Shown here: positions 9,101 through 18,562 of the stretch, piece by piece
Layout: each line of letters opens with the position of its first letter
How positions within the stretch are numbered: position 1 is the first letter of the stretch
Assembly: GCF_900143185.1 (NCBI RefSeq)
Contig: NZ_FSRQ01000006.1
Span: forward strand, 62,001 to 126,000
Direction: 5' to 3'
Origin: Chryseobacterium scophthalmum
GTDB taxonomy: Bacteria; Bacteroidota; Bacteroidia; Flavobacteriales; Weeksellaceae
Length of the DNA stretch: 64,000 nucleotides
Notes under the pieces: model-generated
Told to the model about the DNA's origin: nothing
Databases searched by the model: none
What the model saw: the letters and a program-made list of their open reading frames with translations, nothing else
Made by a program: the position numbers and the translations under genes

Positions 9101-10684
9101 ATGCACAGTCTTTTACCTTTTCTGTTAGCAATGGTTGCGGTCATCGTTGTTTTAAACATGTTTGCTGCCAAACTCAAAATTGCTTACCCTATTTTATTGG
9201 TTGTTGGAGGTTTGATTATCAGTTTCATTCCGGGATTACCTGTCATAAAAATTGATCCGGATCTTATCTTTTTTATATTTCTTCCACCGTTATTATGTGA
9301 CGCAGCCTGGAATATTTCTTTTAAAGAAATGATGAAATGGTGGCGTATTATCGGGAGTTTTGCTTTTTTGGTCGTATTTTTTACCGCTTTATCAGTGGCA
9401 TTAATTACCAATTATTTTATACCAGGATTTACAATTGCTTTAGGTTTTTTACTTGGTGGAATTGTTTCTCCACCAGATGCGGTAAGTACAGGTGCGATTA
9501 CTAAATTTGTCAAAATTCCAAAATCTACCTCTACCATTCTTGAAGGCGAAAGTTTGTTGAATGACGCCTCATCATTGATCATTTTCCGATTCGCTTTGAT
9601 TGCGGTTGGAACGGGTCAGTTCATTTGGATGGACGCTACGATGAGTTTCTTTTGGATGGTCATTGGCGGCGTTGTTATTGGTTTGCTTTTGGGATGGATT
9701 TTTGTAAAAGCACACAAACTTCTTCCAACGGATGCACCTTCTGATATTGCATTGACGATCATTGAACCTTATTTGATGTATTGGATTGCAGAGCAGTTTC
9801 ACAGTTCGGGCGTTTTGGCGGTTGTTGCAGGCGGACTCTTTATGTCGGCAAGACGATTAAAATTCTTAAACAGTACAAGCCGGATCCATGCCTACAGTGT
9901 TTGGGAAAGTCTTATTTTTATTCTGAATGGTGTAGTTTTCCTCATCATTGGATTAGAACTTCCTGAAATTGTAGATGGACTTAAGGAAGATCAAATTCCG
10001 TTGGAAACAGCTATTGGCTACGGTGTTTTAGTAACAGGAATTCTCATCGCTGCAAGAATGATTAGCTCTTATGCTGCATTAATTTCTACGATGATTTTTC
10101 GTCCAAGTGTACAACCTCATGCATCTTCAAGAACACGTCGTTGGATGATGCCACTTTTATTAGGCTGGACAGGAATGCGGGGTGTGGTTTCGTTGGCGGC
10201 GGCATTGGCAATTCCCGTGACTTTAGATAATGGTGAAGCTTTTCCGCATAGAAATTTAATTCTCTTTATTACTTTTGTTGTGATTTTACTTACCCTTTTA
10301 GTTCAGGGTCTTACGCTTCCTTATTTTATCAAACGTACTCGGTTTTTTGATGATGTTTTCAAAGAAGAATCTGAAGAATTAACGAAACAAAAATTAAAAA
10401 AAGATTTGAAACAACATGTTTATCATTTTCTTAAAACCAAGTATGAAAAAGAATTGAAAGACCATGCAGGTTTAGAGATTTTTCTTAGACATTGGGAAGA
10501 ACGTGCAAAAGCCGCCGACGACAGTTGGATGAATGAGAAAACAAAACTTATCTTTATAGAAATGCTCGAAACCCAGCGTGAATATCTTTCAGAGCTTAAT
10601 AAAGACCCGAAAATTAATGAAGAAATAATCCGTCAGCAATTATTCCAAATCGATCTTGAAGAAGAGCGATTAAGGATGATTTAA
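9101..10684 (+). CDS. CPA1-family Na+/H+ antiporter
   Basis: Cation:proton antiporter of the inner membrane that exchanges Na+ (or K+) for H+ and serves pH and salt homeostasis. About twelve hydrophobic segments occupy residues 1-420. The family hallmarks are FFIFLPPLLCDAAW near residue 65, GGIVSPPDAVSTGAI near 120-135 and the transport-site GESLLNDASSLI around residues 148-159, whose Asn-Asp pair is typical of electroneutral CPA1 proteins. The last 105 residues are a charged cytoplasmic tail, mostly helical (repeated Glu/Lys). Length, 527 residues, is normal for NhaP/YjcE-type members. It is a single-gene unit between the cargo locus terminator and a small membrane protein gene 17 nt downstream. 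Confidence 0.9.
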   Translation: MHSLLPFLLAMVAVIVVLNMFAAKLKIAYPILLVVGGLIISFIPGLPVIKIDPDLIFFIFLPPLLCDAAWNISFKEMMKWWRIIGSFAFLVVFFTALSVALITNYFIPGFTIALGFLLGGIVSPPDAVSTGAITKFVKIPKSTSTILEGESLLNDASSLIIFRFALIAVGTGQFIWMDATMSFFWMVIGGVVIGLLLGWIFVKAHKLLPTDAPSDIALTIIEPYLMYWIAEQFHSSGVLAVVAGGLFMSARRLKFLNSTSRIHAYSVWESLIFILNGVVFLIIGLELPEIVDGLKEDQIPLETAIGYGVLVTGILIAARMISSYAALISTMIFRPSVQPHASSRTRRWMMPLLLGWTGMRGVVSLAAALAIPVTLDNGEAFPHRNLILFITFVVILLTLLVQGLTLPYFIKRTRFFDDVFKEESEELTKQKLKKDLKQHVYHFLKTKYEKELKDHAGLEIFLRHWEERAKAADDSWMNEKTKLIFIEMLETQREYLSELNKDPKINEEIIRQQLFQIDLEEERLRMI

Positions 10685-10701
10685 TTCTAAAAATTATCTC
10701 G

Positions 10702-10983
10702 ATGTCACAGAACAATAAAATTTTAAAGAAAATAGGAGCAGAATTTTTAATGGGTATTTTTGGTGCTTTAGGAACTCATGTTGAGACAAAAGTTGGGTTA
10801 GGTGTTTTTTTATTAATTGTAGGTTTAGGAATTTTATTAAGTCCAAAAACCCAAGACATAGATTATTTTTCACAATGCTTGGTTGGAGTAATATTAATTG
10901 TGATGGCATTAATTTTATTTATTTGGAGAATTAAACAACTTAAAAAAAAAATGAAAATACTGAATGAAGTAATTTTAAATTGA
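10702..10983 (+). CDS. small membrane protein, two predicted helices
   Basis: A 93-residue protein with hydrophobic segments at about 29-47 (VGLGVFLLIVGLGILLS) and 58-78 (QCLVGVILIVMALILFIW) and a basic C-terminus. It is not recognised. It follows the antiporter by 17 nt and is likely cotranscribed. Its stop lies immediately before the terminator that serves the convergent sugar-porter gene. Confidence 0.6.
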   Translation: MSQNNKILKKIGAEFLMGIFGALGTHVETKVGLGVFLLIVGLGILLSPKTQDIDYFSQCLVGVILIVMALILFIWRIKQLKKKMKILNEVILN

Positions 10984-11015
10984 TTAAAAAAGAGCACCGA
11001 AAAAATTCGATGCTC
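10984..11015 (-). terminator. terminator of the xylose operon
   Basis: Hairpin with arms GAGCACCGA and TCGATGCTC (one mismatch). Read on the minus strand it is followed by a run of U from the A tract at 10986-10991, and it lies 32 nt beyond the sugar-porter stop. Confidence 0.6.
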
Positions 11016-11046
11016 ACACAAATTAATTATAAAACTGAAGTATATT

Positions 11047-12468
11047 TTATTTCTCCCAAATCTTTTCGATCTCTTCCAAAGATTTGCCTTTGGTCTCAGG
11101 AACCCATTTCCAAACAAAAACTAACGATAATACACTCATCACGCCGTAAAATCCATACGTGAAAGCTCCGCTGAATTCCATCATAAAAGGATAAGTGGAA
11201 GATATTAAATAATTGGCTGCCCATTGAGCGGCAACAGCAATTGCAATCGCACTTCCTCTTATTTTATTAGGGAAAATTTCTGAAATTAAAACCCAGCAAA
11301 TCGGTCCCCAAGACATCATAAATGAAGCCGTGTAAAGGATAATAAACACCAAAGTGGCAATCCCGATAATTTGATAATAAGATAAGATCGCAATCGCAAA
11401 CATTCCAATCGCCATCCCAACTGAACCGACAATCAATAAAGGTTTTCTTCCCCACTTATCCACCGTGAAGATTGCAATAACCGTAAATATAACATTCACC
11501 AATCCCATCACAACGGTTTGTAGCATCGAAGAATCTTTATGAACGCCCATACTTTCGAAAATTCTTGGCGCATAATACAAAGCCACATTTATTCCTACAA
11601 ATTGTTGGAAAACAGAAAGTAAAATTCCAATGACAATGACGGTTTTTCCAAAGGCAAAAATCTCACTTTTTTGCTCAACGACGGTGCTTTTTATTTCAGA
11701 GAAAATTTCTTTTCCACGGGCTTCTCCGTTTATTTTGGTTAAAATTTTAAGAGCCTCCGCATCTTTATTAATAAAAGTTAGATAACGTGGCGTTTCAGGA
11801 ACGAAAAATAATAGAATTCCAAATAGGGCAGAAGGAATTGTCAGTGATAAAAACATATATCGCCATCCGATTTCGTTAATCCATTCTACGGTTTGCCCGC
11901 TTGCGATTCCCCAGTTTACAAAATAAACGACCAGCATTCCAAAAATAATGGCAAACTGATTTAAAGAAACCAATTTTCCACGTATTTCAGCAGGTGCAAT
12001 TTCGCCAATATACATCGGACAAACCGCTGAAGCTAATCCTACACCAATTCCACCGATAATTCTATAGAAATTAAAAGCCAGCAAAACACCCATTGAATGT
12101 TCGCCGTGTTTGAAGAATAAAAATTCAGGATAGGCCGCTCCCAAAGCACTGATGAAGAACAAAAATGCAGAAAGCATCAATGATCTTTTTCTTCCCAGTT
12201 TCGTAGAGATCATCCCGGAAATTGCACCACCGATGATACATCCGATCAATGCGCTCGAAATGGTTGCTCCGTGCGCCAATGAACTCAATCCCAAAGGAAT
12301 GATCAGATATTCCTGAATCGATTTTTCGGCTCCGGAAATCACTGCGGTGTCGTATCCAAACAAAAGTCCTCCCAAAGTGGCGACCAATGTGAGTACGGTA
12401 ACGTACAGCATATTGATCTGCGCCTTTGTTCCTGAAGAATAGTTAGGACCAGAATCTATTATTTGCAT
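11047..12468 (-). CDS. xylE: MFS sugar porter, probable D-xylose:H+ symporter
   Basis: Inner-membrane transporter of the sugar-porter family, here most probably importing xylose since it is the third gene behind xylB and xylA on the same strand. Twelve hydrophobic segments are visible. Family signatures: GGLLFGYDTAVISGAE at residues 33-48, the loop GRKRSL, RIIGGIGVGLASAVCPMYIGEIAPAEIRGKL, PETPRYL after helix 6, the QQFVGIN block in helix 7, DKWGRKPLL, and PETKGKSLEEIE at the C-terminus. Length 473 matches XylE-type porters. The gene is 126 nt after xylA, a gap filled by a repeat hairpin. The symbol is by homology class and context; arabinose or glucose transport cannot be excluded. Confidence 0.85.
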   Translation of the reverse strand: MQIIDSGPNYSSGTKAQINMLYVTVLTLVATLGGLLFGYDTAVISGAEKSIQEYLIIPLGLSSLAHGATISSALIGCIIGGAISGMISTKLGRKRSLMLSAFLFFISALGAAYPEFLFFKHGEHSMGVLLAFNFYRIIGGIGVGLASAVCPMYIGEIAPAEIRGKLVSLNQFAIIFGMLVVYFVNWGIASGQTVEWINEIGWRYMFLSLTIPSALFGILLFFVPETPRYLTFINKDAEALKILTKINGEARGKEIFSEIKSTVVEQKSEIFAFGKTVIVIGILLSVFQQFVGINVALYYAPRIFESMGVHKDSSMLQTVVMGLVNVIFTVIAIFTVDKWGRKPLLIVGSVGMAIGMFAIAILSYYQIIGIATLVFIILYTASFMMSWGPICWVLISEIFPNKIRGSAIAIAVAAQWAANYLISSTYPFMMEFSGAFTYGFYGVMSVLSLVFVWKWVPETKGKSLEEIEKIWEK

Positions 12469-12499
12469 AGTTTGATTTAGTTTTAATTGTTAAAATATA

Positions 12500-12591
12500 T
12501 TTAAACACGAATTGCATAAATATCCTTTCACTAATTACACAAATCGTTCACCGTGTTATTCGTGAAAATATTCGTGCAATCTGTGTTTAAA
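12500..12591. repeat. long imperfect hairpin, CACGAAT-type dispersed repeat, copy 1
   Basis: The ends TTTAAACACGAATTGCA and TGCAATCTGTGTTTAAA form a 17-bp inverted repeat with two mismatches; the interior continues pairing imperfectly (CTTTCACTAATTACAC with GTGTTATTCGTGAAAA). It lies between xylA and the sugar porter, inside the presumed operon. Related hairpins occur at 27101 and 36522. Confidence 0.7.
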
Positions 12592-12594
12592 AAA

Positions 12595-13923
12595 TTATAA
12601 ATATTGATTAATTAAGCTCTCCAGATATTCCTGTTTTCCACTTTCTCTACCTACTTCTCCCAAACCTTGAGCATAAGTTGCAAGATCTGTTAAAGAAAGA
12701 TTTCCGTCTTCAAAATCCTTTCCTTTTCCACTGTCGAAAGAAGAATATCTATTGGTTCTGATCTCTGAATATTTTGATTTTTCTAAAATTTTATCAGCAG
12801 CTAAGAATGACCTCGCAAAATTGTCCATTCCGCTGATGTGAGCGATGAAAATATCCTCTAGATCTGTAGAATTTCTTCTGATCTTAGCATCGAAATTCAC
12901 ACCTCCACCTTGGAAACCTCCAGCCTGAATAATCACCAACATCGCCTGAGTCATTTCATATAGATCAACCGGGAACTGATCTGTATCCCAACCGTTTTGG
13001 TAATCCCCTCTGTTCGCATCGATGCTTCCCAAAACATTATTATCAGCAGCAACTTGCAGTTCGTGCTCAAAAGTATGCTGTGCTAAAGTCGCGTGATTTA
13101 CCTCAAGATTTAATTTAAAATCATTCAATAGATCGTACTGACGAAGGAAATTCAAACAAGTTGCCGCATCGAAGTCATATTGGTGTTTTGTAGGTTCCAT
13201 TGGTTTTGGCTCGATGAAGAAGGTTCCTTTAAAACCTTGAGCTCTTGCATAGTCTTTCGCCAAATGTAAAAATTTCGCCATATGTTCCTGTTCACGTTTC
13301 ATATTGGTGTTCAGTAAAGACATATAACCTTCACGACCGCCCCAGAAAACATAATTTTCTCCGCCTAATTTGATCGTTGCATCCAATGCATTTTTTACCT
13401 GCCCGCCTGCGTAAGCCAAAACATCAAATGAAGGATTGGTTGCTGCCCCGTTCATAAATCTTGGGTTTGAGAAACAGTTGGAAGTTCCCCAAAGTAATTT
13501 TACGCCAGAAGCTGCTTGTTTTTCTTTGGCGTAATCAGTGATGAATTCTAATCTTTTTGTAGATCCTGTAAAATTATCTGCCTCGTCGATCAAATCATAA
13601 TCGTGGAAACAGTAATAAGGAACGCCCAGTTTTGTGAAAAATTCAAATGCGGCATCCATTTTTTCTGTGGCTCTTTGCTTTGCATCAGAAGCGGTCAACC
13701 AGTCAAATTGCTGAGTTCCTGCTCCGAACGGATCTCCACCAGTTGCACAGAATGTATGCCAATAAGCTGAGGCAAATTTGAAATATTCTTTCATCGTTTT
13801 GCCACGAACCACCAAATTCTCATCATAAAATTTGAACGCTAACGGGTTGTCTGATTCTCTTCCCTCAAACTTGATTTTTTCTATTCCTTTGAAATATTCT
13901 TTGTTTCCTAATGTAACTGACAT
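12595..13923 (-). CDS. xylA: xylose isomerase
   Basis: Converts D-xylose to D-xylulose in the cytoplasm, the first step of the isomerase pathway. The metal- and substrate-binding signatures are present: [17 protein letters not shown] around residues 231-247, [21 protein letters not shown] around 270-290, and [17 protein letters not shown] around 306-322. The catalytic-His loop region [11 protein letters not shown] (YYCFHDYDL near 101-109) is also intact. Length 442 is standard for class II xylose isomerases. The gene is flanked by xylB upstream and the sugar porter downstream, all on the minus strand. Codon use and base composition match neighbours. Confidence 0.97.
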   Translation of the reverse strand: MSVTLGNKEYFKGIEKIKFEGRESDNPLAFKFYDENLVVRGKTMKEYFKFASAYWHTFCATGGDPFGAGTQQFDWLTASDAKQRATEKMDAAFEFFTKLGVPYYCFHDYDLIDEADNFTGSTKRLEFITDYAKEKQAASGVKLLWGTSNCFSNPRFMNGAATNPSFDVLAYAGGQVKNALDATIKLGGENYVFWGGREGYMSLLNTNMKREQEHMAKFLHLAKDYARAQGFKGTFFIEPKPMEPTKHQYDFDAATCLNFLRQYDLLNDFKLNLEVNHATLAQHTFEHELQVAADNNVLGSIDANRGDYQNGWDTDQFPVDLYEMTQAMLVIIQAGGFQGGGVNFDAKIRRNSTDLEDIFIAHISGMDNFARSFLAADKILEKSKYSEIRTNRYSSFDSGKGKDFEDGNLSLTDLATYAQGLGEVGRESGKQEYLESLINQYL

Positions 13924-13977
13924 ATTATATATTTTAAATTTTATTGATCTTTTTAATTTATTATTGAGTTTTTATTT

Positions 13978-14112
13978 GGGCAGCTTTTTCGCCTTCCACT
14001 CCCAATCTTTTGTTCGTCGTTCCTCCTCGCAAAAGGATTTCCGTTCAAATCGAGGAACGAGATTCATCGATTCAGATAAAGAAATAAACAAACATTAGAT
14101 AAGTCGGGCTGC
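13978..14112. repeat. GGGCAGC...GGGCTGC dispersed element, copy 1
   Basis: Starts GGGCAGCTTTTTC then CTTCCACTCCC, and ends CCGTTCAA...CGGGCTGC. The ends are complementary over GCAGC/GCTGC. The interior holds an inverted repeat AATCTTTTG / CAAAAGGATT and a run without match to the second copy at 28252. It lies between xylB and xylA. Confidence 0.75.
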
Positions 14113-14179
14113 GAGTTTGTCATCGTTTAAAATGAATCGCTAACAATTGAATGTAAAGCTAAAAGCCAATTGCCATTCG

Positions 14180-15670
14180 CTAATAGCTAGTAATTACTTG
14201 CTCCAGTTTTGTTTTCCACTTCGCATAGCTTTCCTTGTACTGATTCATATTTTTAAAATCAGGAATATAAGTTGTGGTAATATCTTTTTCTGTTAAAATA
14301 TCGTTTAGCGTATCAAATGCTCCGGCTCCGATCGCTGCTGCTCTTGCCGCTCCTGTTGAACCTGTTGTATCAAAAATTCTAATTTCAGTATCCAGCAAAG
14401 ATGCAATCGATTGCGCAAATAAGGAAGAGCGAAATAAATTGTCTCCTCCAGCTTTAATGATTCCTTTTTGAAGACCATCATTCATAAGAATTTCAGTTCC
14501 ATAAACGAAAGAGTAGGCAATTCCTTCCAATCCGGCTCTGAAAAGATGAACGCTTTTGTGACGGTTAAAATTTACATTGTAAGTAGAAGAACCAATGTCT
14601 TTATTTTTTAAAACTCTTTCGGCTCCATTTCCAAAAGGTAAAACGATAATTCCGTCCGACCCGATTGGAATTTGTGATGCCAAATCATTCAGTTCCTGAT
14701 AAGAATGTCTTTTCTGGTCAACCTGATGTCTCAACCAGCTGTACTGAATTCCTGCCCCATTTAAGCAAAGCATTTTCCCAATTCTTGGCTTTTCCTGAGT
14801 ATGATTGATGTGTGCAAAATTATTAACTCGCACAGATTCTTTCGAATGAACGTTATCTGTTACACCGTAAACTACTCCGGAAGTTCCACCCGTTGTGGCA
14901 ATTTCTCCGGGATTCATGACATTTAAAGACAAAGCATTATTTGGCTGGTCTCCCGCTCTGTACAAAATAGGAATTCCTTCCGGTAAACCGCTTTCTTCAG
15001 CTCCCTGTTTTGAAACTACACATTGCTTCGTAAAATTATCAACCACTTTTGAAACCAATGATTCATCTATTCCCCAATGATTTAACAATGTTTTTGAAGG
15101 CTGATGTTTCTGGAAATCCCAAAGAACGCCTTCTGAAAGTCCAGTGACGGTTGTTGTTGCTTCACCGCTTAATTTCAATGCAATAAAATCTCCGGGAAGC
15201 ATAAATTTCCAGATCTTTTCATACACTTCGGGCTCGTTCTCTTTTACCCATTTTAATTTTGAAGCAGTGAAATTTCCCGGTGAATTTAGGAGTTTATCCA
15301 TACAGATTTTTTCACCCAGATCATTGAAAGCTTGGTTGCCAGTTTCTACAGCACGACTGTCGCACCAAATAATTGATGGACGAAGAACCTGTTTATCTTT
15401 TCCCACCAAAACCAATCCGTGCATTTGGTAAGAAATACCTATTCCTTTGATCTCGTTTTTATCGATGTGGCTTTCAGCAATTACTTTTTGAGTTAAAATT
15501 CTGAGATTTTGCCACCATTGTTCCGGATTTTGTTCTGCCCAACCGATCTTTGGAGAATCAATGGACATTTCTGTTTCCGGATATTTTGCATGAGCGATCA
15601 CTTTGCCCTGTTCATCTACGATAGAAGCCTTTATCGATGAGCTTCCAACATCATATCCTATAAACTTCAT
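14180..15670 (-). CDS. xylB: xylulokinase (FGGY family)
   Basis: Phosphorylates D-xylulose to xylulose 5-phosphate with ATP, feeding the pentose phosphate pathway. The N-terminal phosphate-binding loop IGYDVGSSSIKASIVD (residues 3-18), the substrate loop SYQMHGLV around residue 81, ILYRAGDQPNNALSLN with the catalytic Asp around residue 240, and ATTGGTSGVVYG identify the FGGY fold; the C-terminal KAGGDNLFRSSLFAQSIASLL is the family's ATP-side signature. Length 496 is normal. It is the first gene of the xylB-xylA-porter operon; the 256-nt gap to xylA contains a dispersed repeat. A LacI-type palindrome lies 220 nt upstream. Confidence 0.95.
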   Translation of the reverse strand: MKFIGYDVGSSSIKASIVDEQGKVIAHAKYPETEMSIDSPKIGWAEQNPEQWWQNLRILTQKVIAESHIDKNEIKGIGISYQMHGLVLVGKDKQVLRPSIIWCDSRAVETGNQAFNDLGEKICMDKLLNSPGNFTASKLKWVKENEPEVYEKIWKFMLPGDFIALKLSGEATTTVTGLSEGVLWDFQKHQPSKTLLNHWGIDESLVSKVVDNFTKQCVVSKQGAEESGLPEGIPILYRAGDQPNNALSLNVMNPGEIATTGGTSGVVYGVTDNVHSKESVRVNNFAHINHTQEKPRIGKMLCLNGAGIQYSWLRHQVDQKRHSYQELNDLASQIPIGSDGIIVLPFGNGAERVLKNKDIGSSTYNVNFNRHKSVHLFRAGLEGIAYSFVYGTEILMNDGLQKGIIKAGGDNLFRSSLFAQSIASLLDTEIRIFDTTGSTGAARAAAIGAGAFDTLNDILTEKDITTTYIPDFKNMNQYKESYAKWKTKLEQVITSY

Positions 15671-15891
15671 TAATGAATTAATAATTGTTAACCTTTAAAT
15701 GTAATAATTTTATGCAATACTCAATTATTTTTTAAGAATATGTGAATTTGAATCAGCGAATTTTATCTTAAGTCTTTATTTTCAGTCTTTTAGGAATATT
15801 TTAAATTTGTGCTGTTTGGTTTTAAACTTAAATAACCTTGGTTGTGAAAAAAAGATTTTCCCCAAAAACAGTCTTTAAAATGCAATTTTGA

Positions 15892-15903
15892 GTAATCGAT
15901 TGC
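15892..15903. promoter_or_regulatory. operator-like palindrome upstream of xylB
   Basis: GTAATCGATTGC contains the perfect 8-bp palindrome AATCGATT with a central CG, the pattern of LacI-family sites. It lies between xylB (minus) and the DUF434 gene (plus). Assignment to xylose control is inferred. Confidence 0.3.
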
Positions 15904-15952
15904 GCAAACACGTAATTTTAAATTAAAATAGAGAAATTTGCTCCAAAAATTA

Positions 15953-15960
15953 TATTTTTG
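15953..15960 (+). promoter_or_regulatory. minus-7 box TATTTTTG close to the DUF434 start
   Basis: Exact TAnnTTTG match ending only 3 nt before ATG 15964. If used, the transcript would be leaderless or nearly so. Confidence 0.3.
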
Positions 15961-15963
15961 AAT

Positions 15964-16674
15964 ATGAACAATAGAAATCGTGGAAAAAACACTGGCGACG
16001 ATACCTTATTTTCTTCACAAAAGCAGATAGATAAACTGAAATTAGCTGTTCAGGATATGAAATATTTGCTGAGTCGAAATTATGCAGAAAAAGCTTCCTC
16101 AGAATTAGTTGGGAATAATTACCGACTGAAAGCCCGACAAATTCAGGCTTTGCGTGGAGCTTCTTCTGAAGATCAGATTCAGAACAGAAAAAATAAAGAA
16201 CTTCAAATTTTAGATCTAAAAGATAAAACGATTTACCTTGATGGCTTTAATGTATTAATTTTATTGGAAAGTTTACTTTCTAAAGCTTATATTTTTGAAG
16301 GAATCGACGGTTGCTTTCGTGATCTTTCCGGTGTTCATGGAACTTACAAAAGAGTCGATCAAACACAAAAAGCGATTGAATTGGTTGCTACATTTTTTCA
16401 GAAATCTCAGGTACAAAAGCTAATCTGGATTTTTGATAAACCTGTTTCAAACAGCGGCAGAATTAAAGAAATAATTTTAGATTTTGCTCAAGAAAATAAT
16501 TTTGATTGGAATGTTGAACTGGAGTTTAATCCAGATAGATTTTTAGTTGAAAATGCAGAAATAATTGTTTCTTCTGATGCCTGGATCTTAGATCATTCTA
16601 AAAATTGGTTTAATCTTGTTAAATATTTGATCAACGAAGAAAAATTGTCTGTTAATCTTGTGAAAATGTTTTAA
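15964..16674 (+). CDS. DUF434/DUF5616 domain protein
   Basis: Start ATG 15964 is preferred over a TTG two codons earlier, which lies in a promoter-like box. The protein matches the DUF434 family: an N-terminal helical segment DKLKLAVQDMKYLLSRNYAEKASSELVGNNYRL with ARQIQALRGA, then a second domain with IYLDGFNVLILLES (residues about 88-101), DGCFRDLSGVHGTYKRVDQT and a RFLVENAEIIVSSDAWILD block. The DGFN and terminal Asp positions resemble PIN/Toprim-like acidic sites, so a nuclease or RNA-related role has been considered, but function is unknown. It is followed after 2 nt by the next gene, so they are coupled. Confidence 0.8.
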   Translation: MNNRNRGKNTGDDTLFSSQKQIDKLKLAVQDMKYLLSRNYAEKASSELVGNNYRLKARQIQALRGASSEDQIQNRKNKELQILDLKDKTIYLDGFNVLILLESLLSKAYIFEGIDGCFRDLSGVHGTYKRVDQTQKAIELVATFFQKSQVQKLIWIFDKPVSNSGRIKEIILDFAQENNFDWNVELEFNPDRFLVENAEIIVSSDAWILDHSKNWFNLVKYLINEEKLSVNLVKMF

Positions 16675-16676
16675 TC

Positions 16677-17339
16677 ATGAACTTATTTGAAGACTATATT
16701 CCATTATTTTCAAAAAACTGGAAAGAAAAATATCAGGGAATTTTAGCTGAAGAACATCTTAAAAATTTGAGTCTGAATATTCAAAAATTTAAAGACAAAA
16801 CTTTAGATTTCAATCTTCCATTTTTTAACGAGGAAATTAAAATTGATCGTGATGAAAGTTTCAATTTATTTACTCATATTTTAGACTCTGAAAATTCAGA
16901 TGAAATGAAAGTAAAACAATTGGAAGAAATTCCTTTTGAACATTGGTTGAATATTTTAGGACAAAGACTAACCTCAGCAAGTCTACGTGATGAAAACGCA
17001 ATTCCTCCTTTGAAAAGTTTGTTGATAGAAGCTTGTGAAAAATCTTTCAATCAGGAAATTACCATTGCGCAAAGAGCTTGGGAAAAGCATGTCGGAAGAA
17101 TGGAAGATCAATTTTGGGGCGAAGTAAAAGGAAATAATCAGCAGAAACGACAAATCGTTATGGAGAAAATTAATTTCATTTTAGACCATAAAACATGGTG
17201 GAATGTTTTCTTTCATTACAAGCACGAATTGGTTTTTGAAGTAAGAGAAAAAGACGGTCACGGAATTCGTTGGAGCCACGGCGGAAAAAATCTGATTGGT
17301 TTTTTGGAAGGTTTTATAAATGAATCATTTGATACGTAA
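16677..17339 (+). CDS. hypothetical protein in the DUF434-tatD unit
   Basis: A 220-residue cytoplasmic protein with no signal or membrane segment. I do not recognise it. It is helical and acidic in the first half; the second half contains WWNVFFHYKHELVFEVREKDGHGIRWSHGGKNLIGFLEGF, rich in aromatic residues and histidines, which looks like a conserved core. The ATG lies 2 nt after the stop of the DUF434 gene, suggesting that the two products work together. Confidence 0.7.
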   Translation: MNLFEDYIPLFSKNWKEKYQGILAEEHLKNLSLNIQKFKDKTLDFNLPFFNEEIKIDRDESFNLFTHILDSENSDEMKVKQLEEIPFEHWLNILGQRLTSASLRDENAIPPLKSLLIEACEKSFNQEITIAQRAWEKHVGRMEDQFWGEVKGNNQQKRQIVMEKINFILDHKTWWNVFFHYKHELVFEVREKDGHGIRWSHGGKNLIGFLEGFINESFDT

Positions 17340-17404
17340 AAAGATTGCGTAGTAACAAAGTAATTTTGACCAAACTTTAGCTTTAAATTTTTTTATAAAG
17401 ACAG

Positions 17405-17725
17405 ATGAAAAACATTTACAATAAAGGAATTTTCAGAAGCTTCGAATATGGTAAGATTGGGCCTTATTTGAAAAAGCATGGAAATAAAAAATGGAGGAAA
17501 ACGGAAAGATCTGAAATCGAAGACCAGCTTAGTGAAACCACTAAATTTTTAAAGCAAAGAAAGAAAAGACGAAAATTAATCTGGGTTAAAATTACAAGAG
17601 AAATCAACGGAACAACTGATTCTGATTACAGAAGTTTCTATTCTGAAAAAGCCTTCAAAAGCTCGATCAACAGAGCACATGTAACGAGATATTTTTTAAT
17701 AAATAATAAAACAAACAAAAAATGA
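17405..17725 (+). CDS. small basic hypothetical protein
   Basis: A 106-residue Lys/Arg-rich protein (KKHGNKKWRKTER, KFLKQRKKRRKLIWVKI) without hydrophobic segments. The charge suggests nucleic-acid contact, which is inference. Its stop overlaps the tatD start in an ATGA, a translational-coupling overlap that supports it being real. It follows the previous gene by 65 nt. Confidence 0.6.
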   Translation: MKNIYNKGIFRSFEYGKIGPYLKKHGNKKWRKTERSEIEDQLSETTKFLKQRKKRRKLIWVKITREINGTTDSDYRSFYSEKAFKSSINRAHVTRYFLINNKTNKK

Positions 17726-18507
17726 ACACATTTATCGATATTGGCATCAATCTGACCAATAAACAATTTTACAATGAGGAAGAAAAAATCATTAACCGAG
17801 CTCTCGACAATGGAGTTGAACAAATGATCCTTACAGGAACGAGCGTCCGGGGAAGCAAAGAATCGGCAGAAATCGCAGAAGATTATCCTGAAATTTTATT
17901 TTCTACAGCAGGAATTCATCCTCACGATGCAAAATCTTTCAACAATGAAAGTATTAATGAATTAAGAAAATTATTGAAACAAGATCATGTAGTTTCAGTT
18001 GGAGAATGTGGACTGGATTTTGACAGAGATTTTTCACCAAGACCCATTCAGGAAAAATGTTATCGCGCTCAACTAGAATTATCAATTGAAATTAACAAAC
18101 CTCTTTTTCTCCATGAAAGAGTAGCTTTCAAAAGATTCAACGAAATCACAGACGAATATTTATCAAAACTTCCAAAAGCAGTTGTTCATTGTTTTACGGG
18201 AACTTTAGAAGAAGCAAAAACTTATCTGGATAAAGGATTTTATTTAGGATTTACCGGAGCCATAAGTGATGCGAACAGATTTAAACATTTGGAAGAAGTC
18301 ATCAAATATGTTCCACTCGACAGAATGATGATTGAAACCGATGCACCTTTTATGCTTCCGAAAAATATGCCGAGAATGCAAAACCGAAGAAACGAACCTT
18401 CATTTTTGCCTTATGTAGCACAGACTATCGCGCATCTCAAAAAAACAAATATCTCTGAAGTTGCCGATGAAACTACAGAAGTCGCCAGAAATTTTTTCAG
18501 GATATAA
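17722..18507 (+). CDS. tatD: TatD-family metal-dependent hydrolase
   Basis: TIM-barrel deoxyribonuclease/hydrolase of the cytoplasm. The family motifs are intact: FIDIGINLTN at the N-terminus (in place of DxHxH, as in the classical TatD type), GIHPHDAKS near 73, VSVGECGLDFDRD near 93 with the metal Glu, PLFLHER near 128, VVHCFTGTLEEA near 155, and MMIETDAPFMLP near 205 with the catalytic Asp. Length 261 is typical. It is the last gene of the DUF434 unit and is followed by a bidirectional terminator. TatD acts in DNA fragmentation and repair in other bacteria; the specific role here is not known. Confidence 0.93.
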   Translation: MNTFIDIGINLTNKQFYNEEEKIINRALDNGVEQMILTGTSVRGSKESAEIAEDYPEILFSTAGIHPHDAKSFNNESINELRKLLKQDHVVSVGECGLDFDRDFSPRPIQEKCYRAQLELSIEINKPLFLHERVAFKRFNEITDEYLSKLPKAVVHCFTGTLEEAKTYLDKGFYLGFTGAISDANRFKHLEEVIKYVPLDRMMIETDAPFMLPKNMPRMQNRRNEPSFLPYVAQTIAHLKKTNISEVADETTEVARNFFRI

Positions 18508-18541
18508 AAAAGAGCTCTACTCACAAAGTAAAGCTCTTTTT
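18506..18541. terminator. bidirectional terminator between tatD and deoD
   Basis: Arms AAAAAAGAGCT and AGCTCTTTTT flank a 15-nt loop; A and T tracts on either side allow it to serve both convergent genes. Confidence 0.75.
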
Positions 18542-18562
18542 ATTTATAACAATTGATTTTTA

